Origin: Nocardia pseudovaccinii NBRC 100343
Lineage (GTDB): Bacteria > Actinomycetota > Actinomycetes > Mycobacteriales > Mycobacteriaceae
NCBI RefSeq assembly: GCF_001613225.1
Contig: NZ_BDBY01000009.1
Location: 1-64,000 of the forward strand
DNA length: 64,000 nt
Direction: 5' to 3'
A model generated the notes under the pieces. That model did not search any database and had not been told where the DNA came from. It was given only the letters and a program-made list of their open reading frames with translations. A program made the position numbers and the translations under genes. The first letter of the stretch is position 1. Each line of letters begins with the position of its first letter. Below, one piece after another: positions 46,213 to 56,612 of this stretch.

Positions 46213-48003
46213 TCAGGTGCCGTCGGCTAGTTCCAGCCAGCGCTCTTCGGCGGATTCCTTTTCGGCCAGTACCTGTTTCAGCTCTGTGCCCAGGGTGATG
46301 AGTTTGTCCGGATCGGTGGCCGCGTCGGCCAAGGCGGTGTGGAGGCGCTGCTCGCGTTCGGTGAGCTTGTCGATGGCGCGCTCCAGTTTGGCCAGCTCCT
46401 TACGGGCGGCGCGGTAGGCGGCGGAGTCGGTCGCAGGGGTTTCGGCGGGCTTGGCTTCGGTGGATCGCGTTGCGGCCGAGCTCGATGCGGCGCGCTTCTT
46501 CAGGTATTCGTCGATGCCGCCGGGCAGATTGGTGAGTTTTCCATCGCCGAACAGGGCCCAGGTGGAGTCGCAGATGCGCTCGATCAGATAGCGGTCGTGG
46601 CTGATCACGACCAGTGTGCCCGCCCAGTTGTCGAGCAGGTCTTCCAGTTGTTGCAGGGTGTCGATGTCCAGGTCGTTGGTCGGCTCGTCGAGCAGCAGGA
46701 CATTCGGTTCGGACATCAGGATCCGGGTCAGTTGCAGCCTGCGGCGCTCGCCACCGGATAGGTCACCGACCGGGGTGCGCTGACGGGCCGGGGTGAAGCC
46801 AAGGCGCTCGGCCAGCTGACCCGCGGAGATTTCCTTATCGCCCAGCATGATTCGCTGCGCGATCTGCTGTACCGCCTCCAGCACCCGCAGATCGGTCGGC
46901 AGGTCGTCGAGTTCCTGACGTAGCCAACCGATCTGGACCGTCTGGCCCTGAATGCGTTTGCCCACAGCGGGTTCGACGGCACCGGCCAGCGCGCGTAGCA
47001 GGGTCGTCTTGCCGGAGCCGTTCACACCGACCAGGCCGACCCGCTCCCCCGGCGCCAGGCGCCAGGTCAAGTCACGCACCAATTCGCGGCCGTCCGGGGT
47101 GGTGAGGGTGGTGTCCTCGAGTTCGATGACGACGCGGCCCAGGCGCTTTCGCGCGAATGCGGCCAGCGAGACGCTATCGCGCGGCGGCGGCACATCGGCG
47201 ATCAGCGCCTCGGCCGCCTCCACCCGATAGCGTGGCTTGGAGGTGCGGGCCTTCGCACCGCGCCGCAACCAGGCCAGCTCCTTGCGCGCCAGATTCGCGC
47301 GCCTGGCCTCGGAGGCATCGGCCTGCCGCGCCCGCTCGGCGCGCGCGAAAATCCAGTCGCCGTAACCGCCTTCGTAGCTTTCGACCTTGCCGCCGACGAC
47401 CTCCCACGTGTCGGTGGCGACGGTGTCGAGGAACCAGCGATCGTGGGTCACGACCACCAGCGCGCTGCGACGCTCCAGCAGATGTTGCGCCAGCCACTGC
47501 ACGCCCTCGACATCGAGGTGGTTGGTCGGCTCGTCCAGGACGAGCAGATCGAGGTCGCGAACCAGCGCGGCGGCCAGTGCGACGCGGCGGCGCTCGCCAC
47601 CGGAGAGATTGTCGACCGAAGTATCCAGACCGAGGCCCTCGATCCCGATGCCCTCCAGCACCGAACGGATGCGCGGATTCGAGGCCCACTCGTGCTCGGC
47701 CATATTGTCGGTCATCGCGTCATCGGCCAGTCCGGCCAGCACCACGGATCCGACGGTCGCGCCCACGGGAAGTACACCGCGCTGGGTCACCACCGCCATG
47801 CGCAGCCCGCCGACCCGGCTCACCCGGCCGCTGTCGGGCGGCTCGAGACCGGTCAGCACCTCCAACAGGGTGGTCTTGCCGCCGCCGTTCAGGCCGACGA
47901 CACCGATCCGCTCGCCCGCGTGGATGCCGAGCGAAACATTGTCCAGGAGCGGTTTGATACCGAAGCTCTTGGAGACCTGTTCGAGGTTGATCAGGTTGGA
48001 CAT
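46213..48003 (-). CDS. ABC-F family ATPase (Uup-like)
   Basis: Cytosolic duplicated ATPase, 596 aa, with no membrane segments; ABC-F proteins act on the ribosome or in DNA transactions. Two cassettes are seen: GLNGGGKTTLLEV (~36) with LSGGERRRVALA (~149) and LLVLDEPTNHLD; then GVNGSGKTTLLRA (~337) with LSGGERRRLQLT (~439) and LLLDEPTNDLD. A linker (~235-285) joins them and the C-terminal ~80 residues form a predicted coiled coil (RKELAKLERAIDKLTEREQR), as in Uup. GGAAGG precedes the ATG at 48003. Confidence 0.93.
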   Translation of the reverse strand: MSNLINLEQVSKSFGIKPLLDNVSLGIHAGERIGVVGLNGGGKTTLLEVLTGLEPPDSGRVSRVGGLRMAVVTQRGVLPVGATVGSVVLAGLADDAMTDNMAEHEWASNPRIRSVLEGIGIEGLGLDTSVDNLSGGERRRVALAAALVRDLDLLVLDEPTNHLDVEGVQWLAQHLLERRSALVVVTHDRWFLDTVATDTWEVVGGKVESYEGGYGDWIFARAERARQADASEARRANLARKELAWLRRGAKARTSKPRYRVEAAEALIADVPPPRDSVSLAAFARKRLGRVVIELEDTTLTTPDGRELVRDLTWRLAPGERVGLVGVNGSGKTTLLRALAGAVEPAVGKRIQGQTVQIGWLRQELDDLPTDLRVLEAVQQIAQRIMLGDKEISAGQLAERLGFTPARQRTPVGDLSGGERRRLQLTRILMSEPNVLLLDEPTNDLDIDTLQQLEDLLDNWAGTLVVISHDRYLIERICDSTWALFGDGKLTNLPGGIDEYLKKRAASSSAATRSTEAKPAETPATDSAAYRAARKELAKLERAIDKLTEREQRLHTALADAATDPDKLITLGTELKQVLAEKESAEERWLELADGT

Positions 48004-48231
48004 GGATCCTTCCGAGTCATGGGCCGGGCGAGCACTCGCCCCGCGCAAGCGTACCGAGCATCCCGAACCACCCGCCGCCCACCGAACGCCCGAGCGTCCA
48101 TCCAGGTGTCGCGGCCCAGGACCACTTGCACGCCGCGCACTTGTTCTCCGCTCCGACGGCCTGGCCCGATCCCGATCAGGCGCAGTCCGCCGCGAAGGTG
48201 TAACCCTGTCGGGTTTCGGAGACTTGCAATT

Positions 48232-48286
48232 ACGAACGGCGTTCGTCTAAAGTTTGTAGCGAACAACGTTCGTCACGAACGGTGTT
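48232..48286. promoter_or_regulatory. Cluster of three ACGAACG-type palindromes before an LLM oxidoreductase gene
   Basis: ACGAACG-G-CGTTCGT (48232-48246) is a perfect 15-bp palindrome; CGAACAACGTTCG (48260-48272) and ACGAACGGTGTT (48275-48286) are related, weaker sites. They lie ~95-150 bp upstream of the oxidoreductase and form a probable operator for an unseen regulator. The rest of the gap 48004-48380 has no gene. Confidence 0.6.
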
Positions 48287-48380
48287 ATGGCGCTCCTGAG
48301 ACACAGCCGCAGAATGGGAGCCCCGCCTCGAGATCGAGGTGAGTGGGGCGGCACAGTTTCACCTACCCCTGGAGGTTCTC

Positions 48381-49229
48381 ATGCATGTCGGACTCGGTCT
48401 GCCCATTTCCGATCCCGCTGCCCTGCTCGACTGGGCCCGCCGCGCCGATGCGGGTCCGTTCTCCACACTCGGTCTGCTCGACCGGCTCGTCTACGACAAT
48501 CCCGAACCACTGGTCGCGCTCGGCATGATCGCCGGTGCCACCAACCGCATCAAGGTGCAGACCGAGGTGCTCATCGCGCCGCTGCGCGAGCCGTCGCTGC
48601 TCGCCAAGCAGGCCGCCACCCTCGATCGCATGTCCGGCGGCCGCCTGGTGCTCGGCCTCGGCGTCGGCGGTCGCGAGGATGATCACATCGCCTCCGGCAC
48701 CGAGCTGCGCTCCCGCGGCCGTCGCATGGACGAACAACTCGAGATCATGCGCCGCCTGTGGTCCGGCCAGCCGTACGGCACCGAATGCGGACCGATCGGT
48801 CCCGCGCCGCTGCGTCCAGAAGGACCCGAACTGCTCTTCGGTGGTTTCCAGCCCGCCGCCATCGATCGCGTCGGCCGTTGGGGTGGCGGCTTTCTCGCCG
48901 CCGCAGCACCGTCGTGGGCCGGTGGCCTGTTCGACACCGCCCGCCGCTCCTGGAAGGAACACGGCCGCGAGGGCGAGCCCCGCATTGTCGCCCAGGTCAA
49001 TGTCGCGCTCGGCGCACCCGACCTGATCGAAGACGCCCGCACCTCGATGGGCGCCTACTACGAATTCAGCGGTCGCGCCGAGTTCATGCTCGCCGGAATG
49101 CTCACCACACCCGACGAGATCCGCACGGCCATCAGCCAATTCGAGGATCTCGGCGCGGATGAGGTCATGCTCTACTGCTACGGCCGCGACGGCGACCAAG
49201 TGGACCGCCTCGCCGACGTCATCGCGTAA
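48381..49229 (+). CDS. LLM-class flavin/F420-dependent oxidoreductase
   Basis: Luciferase-like TIM-barrel oxidoreductase of 282 aa using reduced FMN or F420. Typical pieces are TEVLIAPLREPSLLAKQAAT (~64-83), DRMSGGRLVLGLGVGGREDD (~85-104) and LLFGGFQPAAIDRVGRWGGG (~152-171). TGGAGG lies 5 nt before the ATG. The gene stands alone between a regulatory palindrome cluster and ispE. The substrate is unknown; inducible use on a foreign compound is plausible given the operator cluster. Confidence 0.87.
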   Translation: MHVGLGLPISDPAALLDWARRADAGPFSTLGLLDRLVYDNPEPLVALGMIAGATNRIKVQTEVLIAPLREPSLLAKQAATLDRMSGGRLVLGLGVGGREDDHIASGTELRSRGRRMDEQLEIMRRLWSGQPYGTECGPIGPAPLRPEGPELLFGGFQPAAIDRVGRWGGGFLAAAAPSWAGGLFDTARRSWKEHGREGEPRIVAQVNVALGAPDLIEDARTSMGAYYEFSGRAEFMLAGMLTTPDEIRTAISQFEDLGADEVMLYCYGRDGDQVDRLADVIA

Positions 49230-49240
49230 CGGGCGAAACG

Positions 49241-50176
49241 TCAGCGCTTGCCCGGCGTGTCGCTGCTGATGACGCGAGCGCCGGGTACCGGTCCGCTGGC
49301 CGTGCGCACGCTACGGCACACACCGGCCCCCGCGAGTTCGGCCGCGACCGCCACCGCGCCGTCCTCGCTGTCACACAGGAATGCGCAGGTCGGGCCGGAG
49401 CCCGAGACCAGCCCGGCAAGCGCCCCGGCACCGACGCCAGCGCGCAATGTCCGTCGCAACTCGGGCTTCAGCGACAGCGCGGCCGCCTGCAGATCGTTAC
49501 CCAGCAGCGGCGCAAGCTGTTTCGGGTCACCGGAGGCCAGTGCCTGCATCAGCGCCTGCGGCTCGCCGAGCCGGGGCGGGGTGCCGTTCTCGCGTAGTCG
49601 GTCTAGTTCGGTGAAGACCGCGGGCGTGGACAATCCGCCCTTGGCCAACGCTAGTACCCAGTGAAAGGTATTGCGGGACAACACCGGAAGCAGCCGCTCG
49701 CCGCGGCCGGTGCCTAGCGCCGTTCCGCCGTGCAGCGCGAACGGCACATCGCTGCCGAGTTCGGCTGCGACCGCGAACAATTCGTCGCGGGTCAGCCCGA
49801 CATCCCAGAGTTCGTTCAGGCCCACCAGCGCCGCGGCGGCATCCGCACTGCCGCCTGCCATGCCACCGGCCACCGGAATGCCCTTGTTGATGGCGATTTC
49901 CACCAGCGGTGCGCGGCCGGCCAGATGGGCGACGCGCACGGCGGCCTTCCACACCAGATTGGTGCGATCGGTCGGCACATCGTCGGCGCCCTCGCCGCTG
50001 ACCCGCACGGTGAGCGAGGCAGCCGGTGCTAGTTCCAGATCGTCGCTGAGCGAGAGGGCTTGGAACACGGTGGTCAGATCGTGATAGCCGTCCGCGCGCA
50101 CGTCACCGACGCCTAGGTGGAGGTTCACCTTGGACGGCGCGCGCACGATGACGGGACTTGGCACAACTGACAACAC
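49241..50176 (-). CDS. ispE: 4-diphosphocytidyl-2-C-methyl-D-erythritol kinase
   Basis: GHMP kinase of the MEP isoprenoid pathway. The 311-aa protein has [20 protein letters not shown] (~12-31), the ATP loop [17 protein letters not shown] (~105-121) and the C-terminal [13 protein letters not shown] (~260-272). GTG at 50176 is the likely start; no strong ribosome site is visible and an upstream ATG at 50230 is possible. In M. tuberculosis ksgA directly precedes ispE; here ~3.2 kb lies between them. Confidence 0.95.
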   Translation of the reverse strand: MLSVVPSPVIVRAPSKVNLHLGVGDVRADGYHDLTTVFQALSLSDDLELAPAASLTVRVSGEGADDVPTDRTNLVWKAAVRVAHLAGRAPLVEIAINKGIPVAGGMAGGSADAAAALVGLNELWDVGLTRDELFAVAAELGSDVPFALHGGTALGTGRGERLLPVLSRNTFHWVLALAKGGLSTPAVFTELDRLRENGTPPRLGEPQALMQALASGDPKQLAPLLGNDLQAAALSLKPELRRTLRAGVGAGALAGLVSGSGPTCAFLCDSEDGAVAVAAELAGAGVCRSVRTASGPVPGARVISSDTPGKR

Positions 50177-50252
50177 GGTGCTCAAGCCTATCCCGTGGGT
50201 ACGACAGGTGCTCAGCTCGAGATGAGACATTCACCGCCCATGTGTCGGACGG

Positions 50253-51023
50253 TTACAACAGCGCCCCGCCGGTGGCATCGATCCACTGTCCGGTGATCCA
50301 CCGCGAATCGTCCGAGGCGAGGAATGCGGTGATATCCGCGATATCACCAGGTTGGCCGACTCGATTCAGCGGCGACATTCCGGCCACCAACGCCTCGGCC
50401 TCGGCATTGCGCAACCAGTTCGCGTTCATATCGGTATCGATCACGCCCGGCGCGACGGCATTCACGGTGATGCCGCGGGCGCCGAGTTCCTTTGCCAGCG
50501 TTTGGGTGAACGTATCGATCGCGCCCTTGGTCATCGCGTAGGCGATCAGCTGCGGCATTCTCGCCCCGTGCGTGAGGCCGGTGGAGACATTGACGATGCG
50601 GCCACCGTCACGCAGCCGATCCAGTCCCAGCTTGGTGACGAAGAACGGCGCCTTCGCATTCACGGCGAAGACCCGGTCGAAGGCGGCCTCATCGGTGCCG
50701 TCGATCGGTTCGCGGATGCCATCGATGCCCGCGTTGTTGACGATGACGTCCACGCCGTCGGCCTGTGCGTCGAATGCGGCCCACAGCGCCGCGGCATCTC
50801 CGGGCACGCCGAGTTCGGCCTTGATCGCGAAGGCCGCACCGCCCGCCGCCTCGATGGCGGCAACGGTTTCCTTCGCCGCCTGCTCATTGCCGTTGTAGTG
50901 CACGGCGACCCGCGCCCCGTCCCGGCCGAGCCGCTCCGCGATGGCCCGGCCGATGCCGCGGCTCGCGCCGGTGACCAGCGCGGTCTTGCCGTCGAACCGG
51001 CCGGTTTGCAGCAGTGCACCCAT
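50253..51023 (-). CDS. Short-chain dehydrogenase/reductase
   Basis: NAD(P)-dependent oxidoreductase of 256 aa, classical SDR type. TGASRGIG (~18-25) is the cofactor loop, NNAG (~95) the structural motif, and NVSTGLT with YAMTK (~148-165) the Ser-Tyr-Lys catalytic group. The end DSRWITGQWIDATGGALL is typical of FabG-like proteins. It is divergent from a TetR gene with two operator-like palindromes between, which suggests direct repression. The substrate is unknown. Confidence 0.9.
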   Translation of the reverse strand: MGALLQTGRFDGKTALVTGASRGIGRAIAERLGRDGARVAVHYNGNEQAAKETVAAIEAAGGAAFAIKAELGVPGDAAALWAAFDAQADGVDVIVNNAGIDGIREPIDGTDEAAFDRVFAVNAKAPFFVTKLGLDRLRDGGRIVNVSTGLTHGARMPQLIAYAMTKGAIDTFTQTLAKELGARGITVNAVAPGVIDTDMNANWLRNAEAEALVAGMSPLNRVGQPGDIADITAFLASDDSRWITGQWIDATGGALL

Positions 51024-51039
51024 GACGGGTTCCTTTCTC

Positions 51040-51087
51040 TAGCGGTCACTACAGAAAGAACGTTAGCACATTCTCTAGCGAGCGCTA
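51040..51087. promoter_or_regulatory. Operator pair between the SDR and TetR genes
   Basis: TAGCGGTCACTA (51040-51051) and TAGCGAGCGCTA (51076-51087) are near-palindromes with centres 36 bp apart, each preceded by TTCTC in the same orientation. They fill the 76-bp divergent gap and probably bind the TetR encoded beside them. Confidence 0.65.
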
Positions 51088-51099
51088 TAAAATGCGGAT

Positions 51100-51699
51100 A
51101 TGAGTGCACCGACCAGAGGACGCCCCCGCTCGTTCGATCGGGACGCCGCGCTGGACAAGGCGCTGCGACTGTTCTGGGCGCGCGGTTACGAGGCGACCTC
51201 GATCGGCGATCTGACCGCGGCGATGGGCATCGGCGCGCCGAGCCTGTACGCCGCATTCGGCGATAAGGCGACGCTGTTCAACGAGGTGGTGCAGGTCTTC
51301 GGCACGCGCTACGGCAGCTTCATCCCGCGCGCGCTCGCCGAGGAGCCGACCGCCGAGGCGACGATTCATCGCATCCTGCGCGAGGCGGCGACGGAGTACA
51401 CCCGGCCCGATTGCCCGCACGGCTGCCTGGTCATCAGCGCGGGACTCAACACCACCAGCACCGAGATCGCCGACATGCTGCGCGCGCTTCGCAACCGGAA
51501 TGTGGCGGCCTTCGCCGCGCGCATCCAGGCTGATATCGATGCGGGTTCGTTGCCGCCGGAGGCCGATGCGGCCACGCTCGCGCGGTATGTCGGCACCGTC
51601 ATGCAGGGCATGTCGCAGGCGGCCCGGGATGGCGCGAGCGCCGCGGAACTGGAGCGGGTTGCCGAAATGGCCATGCACGGTTGGTCTTCCGCCGTTTGA
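51100..51699 (+). CDS. TetR family regulator of the adjacent SDR gene
   Basis: Repressor of 199 aa. The DNA-binding part spans ~5-55 (RGRPRSFDRDAALDKALRLF, GIGAPSLYAAFGDKATLFNE), and the C-terminal domain begins with the CPHGCL motif (~104) seen in a large TetR subgroup that controls divergent reductases. Its start lies 12 bp from the nearer operator, so it is likely autoregulated. Confidence 0.87.
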   Translation: MSAPTRGRPRSFDRDAALDKALRLFWARGYEATSIGDLTAAMGIGAPSLYAAFGDKATLFNEVVQVFGTRYGSFIPRALAEEPTAEATIHRILREAATEYTRPDCPHGCLVISAGLNTTSTEIADMLRALRNRNVAAFAARIQADIDAGSLPPEADAATLARYVGTVMQGMSQAARDGASAAELERVAEMAMHGWSSAV

Positions 51700-51768
51700 T
51701 TCGGGAACTATCCGGACCTCTGCGGCGACTGATCGACGGAACCTCGGCGCAACTCACCCTTGCGCTCA

Positions 51769-51785
51769 ATACCCTCCGGGGGTAT
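51769..51785. promoter_or_regulatory. CsoR-type copper operator
   Basis: ATACCCTCCGGGGGTAT is a near-palindrome of the TACCC-N-GGGTA class bound by CsoR/RicR. A related GGGGATACCCCC follows at about 51799-51810. Both precede the copper-chaperone gene by 40-80 bp, so induction by Cu(I) is likely. Confidence 0.65.
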
Positions 51786-51846
51786 GTTGATTTGCGTCGG
51801 GGATACCCCCGCACCGTATTATCGAATGTGAGCGAAGGAGTCGGAG

Positions 51847-52053
51847 ATGGCCACGAGCACCTACACCGTCACGGGGATGACCTGCGGACACTGCGTCAGC
51901 TCGGTCAAGACGGAGATCGGCAAGATCGATGGCGTGACCAGCGTGGACGTCGACCTCGCCAGCGGTGCGGTCCGGGTGGACAGCACCGCACCGCTCGCCG
52001 ACGCAGATATCGTCGCCGCCGTTGACGAGGCGGGATACGAGGTCGCCGTCTGA
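51847..52053 (+). CDS. Heavy-metal-associated (HMA) copper chaperone, CopZ-like
   Basis: A 68-aa ferredoxin-like domain that carries Cu(I) through MTCGHC (residues ~11-16). The full beta-alpha-beta pattern VTGMTCGHCVSSVKTEIGKI to VAAVDEAGYEV is present with no extra domain. GAAGGAG precedes the ATG. Its stop shares one base with the next start (TGATG). It is predicted to hand copper to an exporter, but no CopA ATPase gene follows in this window. Confidence 0.92.
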   Translation: MATSTYTVTGMTCGHCVSSVKTEIGKIDGVTSVDVDLASGAVRVDSTAPLADADIVAAVDEAGYEVAV

Positions 52054-52949
52054 TGCAGGCCCGGCTGAGATTCGCCGCGGTCGGCGGCGGTCTCGTCGCG
52101 CTGTTCGGTGTCGCACTCGGTATCGGCGCCCTGGTGGGCGATCCGACCGGGTCGACACCGGACCACGACGCGATGGCGCACACCGAACAGGACACCGGGC
52201 TGTCGGATTCGCGATCCGGCTACACCCTGACCGACCTGAGCGCGCCCAGCGACCCGAATCGAGCCGAGGCCCTGCATTTTCGGATCACCGGACCGGACGG
52301 AGCTCCGGTCACCCGATTCACCACCCGGCACGACAAGAAGCTGCACCTGATCGTGGTCCGCTCGGATACCACCGGATATCGGCACATGCACCCGACCATG
52401 GACGACACGGGCACCTGGTCGATCGATTGGAATTGGACAGTGCCCGGCACCTATCGCGTCTTCGCCGATTTCGTCCCAGAACAGGGACCCGGCGATCTGG
52501 TGCTGAGCCGGACCGTGACGGTCGCGGGACCCGCTGAGCTCCAACCACTTCCATCCGAGTCCCGGTCGGCGGCGGTGGACGGCTACCAAGTGCGCATGGC
52601 GGGCGATCTGAGCACCGCGGGCAGCGAGCTTCGTTTCACCGTGACGCGCGACGGCGCGCCGGTGACAGACCTCGAGCCGTATCTCGGCGCGTACGCACAT
52701 CTTGTGATCTTGCGGGCCAACGACCTTGCCTACCTGCACGTCCATCCGCAGGGCGAAATCGGCCACACCCCAGCCGGTCCGGAGGTCGGCTTCCATGCCC
52801 AGACCCCGAGTGCGGGCGCATTTCGGTTGTATCTAGACTTCTCCCACGGCGGTGTCGTACATACCGCCGAGTTCACCGCGCGCGTCGAATCATCCACAGC
52901 GCCATCCACATCCGATGGTGGACACCATCCAGGTGACGGTCACCCCTGA
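52053..52949 (+). CDS. Exported His/Met-rich protein of the copper operon
   Basis: A 298-aa protein with one N-terminal membrane segment (~7-28) and an extracytoplasmic part holding two similar halves. Potential metal-binding clusters are YRHMHPTMDD (~113), YLHVHPQGEIGH (~231) and the C-terminal GGHHPGDGHP. Such proteins often sit beside CopZ/CopA in actinobacteria. The one-base overlap with the chaperone gene and the CsoR-type operator suggest a role in periplasmic copper handling. No enzyme motif is seen. Confidence 0.7.
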   Translation: MQARLRFAAVGGGLVALFGVALGIGALVGDPTGSTPDHDAMAHTEQDTGLSDSRSGYTLTDLSAPSDPNRAEALHFRITGPDGAPVTRFTTRHDKKLHLIVVRSDTTGYRHMHPTMDDTGTWSIDWNWTVPGTYRVFADFVPEQGPGDLVLSRTVTVAGPAELQPLPSESRSAAVDGYQVRMAGDLSTAGSELRFTVTRDGAPVTDLEPYLGAYAHLVILRANDLAYLHVHPQGEIGHTPAGPEVGFHAQTPSAGAFRLYLDFSHGGVVHTAEFTARVESSTAPSTSDGGHHPGDGHP

Positions 52950-53434
52950 CCGCATGCGCTGACCAGCCCAGGCTCGAGCTGGCATTCGGCGCGATGACCT
53001 GCGCTTTCCATGCGGCACGCGGAGTGTGGCGACACGCGTGAATTGATTGCCGCAGCACATGAATCCGGTTCCGTGACCAACAAGGCAAAAGTCGGTTATC
53101 CACAATCTGTTTCGCTCGCGGCGACGCCCCAGCAAGCGAACCGAGTGATAACGCGGTGCATGATCCCGCCTCACCCGCCACAGAAACCGACCAGTCCGGC
53201 AATCCTTCGCCATTGCGCCGATATCGCTCCGGCCGGAGCGGCTGAGCGCATAGCCAGCCCCGTCCTGCGCACCCAACCGATCACCTGTACCAGCAACGAG
53301 ATACCCGCTGGTTGAACCATCACGCGCGCTTCGGGCCAGGTCTGCGCGGCAGAGCGGTTGATAGCCGCAGTGTCGGCGATGTCCACCGCAGCGGGTCCAG
53401 TCCGATAGCAGTCAGGCGACACCAGGATGCGGGC
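52950..53434. other. 485-bp gap without a recognised gene
   Basis: Several short open frames exist on both strands but none has a ribosome site with recognisable content. It separates the copper operon from ksgA where a copA gene might be expected. I found no strong repeat, tRNA or terminator in it. Confidence 0.5.
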
Positions 53435-54316
53435 TCACGCCTGGGCGGCGAGGCGGACGAAGGCTGCGGTGTCCAGGGTTTCGCCGCGGGCGGTCGGAGC
53501 GATTCCGGCGGCGACGAGGCGGCGTTCGGCCTCGACGGGGGAACCGGCCCAGCTGCCCAGGGCGGCGCGGAGGGTTTTGCGGCGCTGGGCGAAGGCGGCG
53601 TCGACCACCTCGAAGACGCGGCGGCGGTGCGCTTCGTCCATCGGCCACGGCGGTTCGGCGTAGCGCTCGATGCGGACCAGGCCGGAGTCGACCCGGGGCA
53701 CCGGCCAGAACACCTGGGTGCCCACCGCGCCCGCGCGGCGCACGGTGCCGAAGAAGCCCGCCTTGACGCTCGGGACGCCGTAGACGCGACTGCCGGGCTC
53801 GGCGGCGAGACGGTCCGCGACCTCGGCCTGCACCATCACCAATGAGGTTGTGATGCTGGGCAATTCGGCGAGCAGGTGCAGCAGCACCGGCACAGCGACG
53901 TTGTAGGGCAGATTCGCCACCAGCGCCGACGGCGCCACAGGCAGTCTGTCCGCACGAACCCGCAGCGCATCGGCCTCCACGACGGTCAACTGCCCGGCCA
54001 GTTCCGGCGCGCGATCGGCGACGGTCACCGGAAGATGTTTCGCCAGAATAGGATCGATCTCGACGGCGATGACCGAATCCACCACATCGAGCAGCGCCAA
54101 TGTCAGCGAACCGAGCCCCGGCCCGACCTCGAGCACCGCATCCCCGCGCCCGACCCCGGCCGCCGCGACAATCCGCCGCACCGTATTGGCGTCGTGCACG
54201 AAGTTCTGCCCGAGCTGCTTGGTCGGCCGCACGCCGAGTCGCTCGGCCAGTGCCCGCACCTCGGCGGGCCCGAGCAGCGCAGCACTCCCACGGGCGGAAA
54301 TATCGGGTTCGGACAC
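53435..54316 (-). CDS. ksgA: 16S rRNA dimethyladenosine transferase KsgA/RsmA
   Basis: Dimethylates two adjacent adenosines near the 3' end of 16S rRNA. The 293-aa protein shows [16 protein letters not shown] (~36-51), the SAM loop [16 protein letters not shown] (~62-77), the substrate motif NLPYNVAVP (~134) and [12 protein letters not shown] (~247). The start is taken as GTG 54316; no clear ribosome site is visible. It follows rpfB on the same strand by 31 bp, the same order as Rv1009-Rv1010. Confidence 0.96.
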   Translation of the reverse strand: MSEPDISARGSAALLGPAEVRALAERLGVRPTKQLGQNFVHDANTVRRIVAAAGVGRGDAVLEVGPGLGSLTLALLDVVDSVIAVEIDPILAKHLPVTVADRAPELAGQLTVVEADALRVRADRLPVAPSALVANLPYNVAVPVLLHLLAELPSITTSLVMVQAEVADRLAAEPGSRVYGVPSVKAGFFGTVRRAGAVGTQVFWPVPRVDSGLVRIERYAEPPWPMDEAHRRRVFEVVDAAFAQRRKTLRAALGSWAGSPVEAERRLVAAGIAPTARGETLDTAAFVRLAAQA

Positions 54317-54347
54317 GTCGGACAACGTATCAACCCGCCCGCTGGGA

Positions 54348-55499
<1,152 letters not shown>

Positions 55500-55680
55500 T
55501 CAGCGGTCTACAACCGTCGTGTTACGACCGGCGGGTATCAATATCACAAACGAATATCGACGCCGCAGGTAAATCACAAAACGTGCCGACCAAAGTGACC
55601 TAGGACACACTTACCCGCCCAAATGTGAAACAAGATCAGGTGAAATTGGGCGCCACTCGCGATTCCACCTGAACTCGAAT

Positions 55681-56508
55681 TCAGATGCCGTAGATACGGC
55701 GGGCGTTGGCGGTGGTGATTTCGGCGAGGGCCACCGGATCCTGGTCGCGCAATTCCGCTAGGGCGCGCACGGTGTAGGGAAGGCAATACGATTCGTTGGG
55801 TGCGCCACGGAATGGATGCGGCGTGAGATATGGCGCATCGGTTTCGACCAAGATCTGCTCATCTGGCACGACCTTGGCGGCCTCGCGCAATTCGTGCGCG
55901 TTCTTGAAACTCACCGTGCCGGAGAAGCTGAGGATGTACCCCTCGGCGACACACGACATCGCCATATTGGTGTCCGAGGAAAAGCAATGGAAGATCACGG
56001 TTTCCGGAGCGCCCTCGTCCAGCAGTACCGTCAGCAGATCGTGGTCGGCCTCGCGGTTGTGGATCATCAGCGGTTTGCGCAGACGTTTGGCCAGGTCGAT
56101 ATGCCAGCGGAAGCCCTCGACCTGATCCTCGATATCGGCGCAGCCCTCCAGCTTGCCCGGCCAGTAGTAATCCAGGCCGGTTTCGCCGATCGCGACCACG
56201 CGCGGGTCGGCGGCCAACCGCTCCAGTTCGGCCTTGGCCGCATCGTCGAGCGCATTCGCCCGCGTCGGATGCAGCGACACGGCGGCGAACACCCTCCGAT
56301 CCCAGTTCGCGGCCTGTACGGCCCACTGCGCCGCGGCCAGATCATCGGCGACGGTGACCACCTGGCCGACCCCTACCGAGGCCGCACGATCCACGATCAC
56401 CGCCGTCGACTCCGCATCGGTCGCCCCGCAGGCATCCAGATGCGTATGCGCGTCGACCAGCGGCGCGAGCGGTTCCGGCAGCTCGGGCGCGGCCCGTTTG
56501 GCGCTCAT
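55681..56508 (-). CDS. tatD: TatD family metal-dependent DNase/hydrolase
   Basis: Binuclear metal hydrolase of the amidohydrolase superfamily, 275 aa; E. coli TatD is a 3'-5' nuclease. [11 protein letters not shown] (~18-28), [17 protein letters not shown] (~106-115), IHNREA (~143), FHCFSS (~166) and [10 protein letters not shown] (~213-222) supply the metal ligands and family signatures. It lies between metG (divergent) and rpfB, as in M. tuberculosis. Confidence 0.95.
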   Translation of the reverse strand: MSAKRAAPELPEPLAPLVDAHTHLDACGATDAESTAVIVDRAASVGVGQVVTVADDLAAAQWAVQAANWDRRVFAAVSLHPTRANALDDAAKAELERLAADPRVVAIGETGLDYYWPGKLEGCADIEDQVEGFRWHIDLAKRLRKPLMIHNREADHDLLTVLLDEGAPETVIFHCFSSDTNMAMSCVAEGYILSFSGTVSFKNAHELREAAKVVPDEQILVETDAPYLTPHPFRGAPNESYCLPYTVRALAELRDQDPVALAEITTANARRIYGI

Positions 56509-56612
56509 CGGCGAACTCCGGCCGAACCGAACCCGGGCGCGTGACGGCGGTAATCGCGTCCAGGGATATTCACGTGAGCGTCGGAATCCACGCGCATTAC
56601 AGTAGACACACC

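Noticed and set aside
52873..53422. Several short frames on both strands in the gap before ksgA
   Set aside because: None combines a ribosome site, plausible composition and a recognisable domain; two of them overlap each other in different frames.
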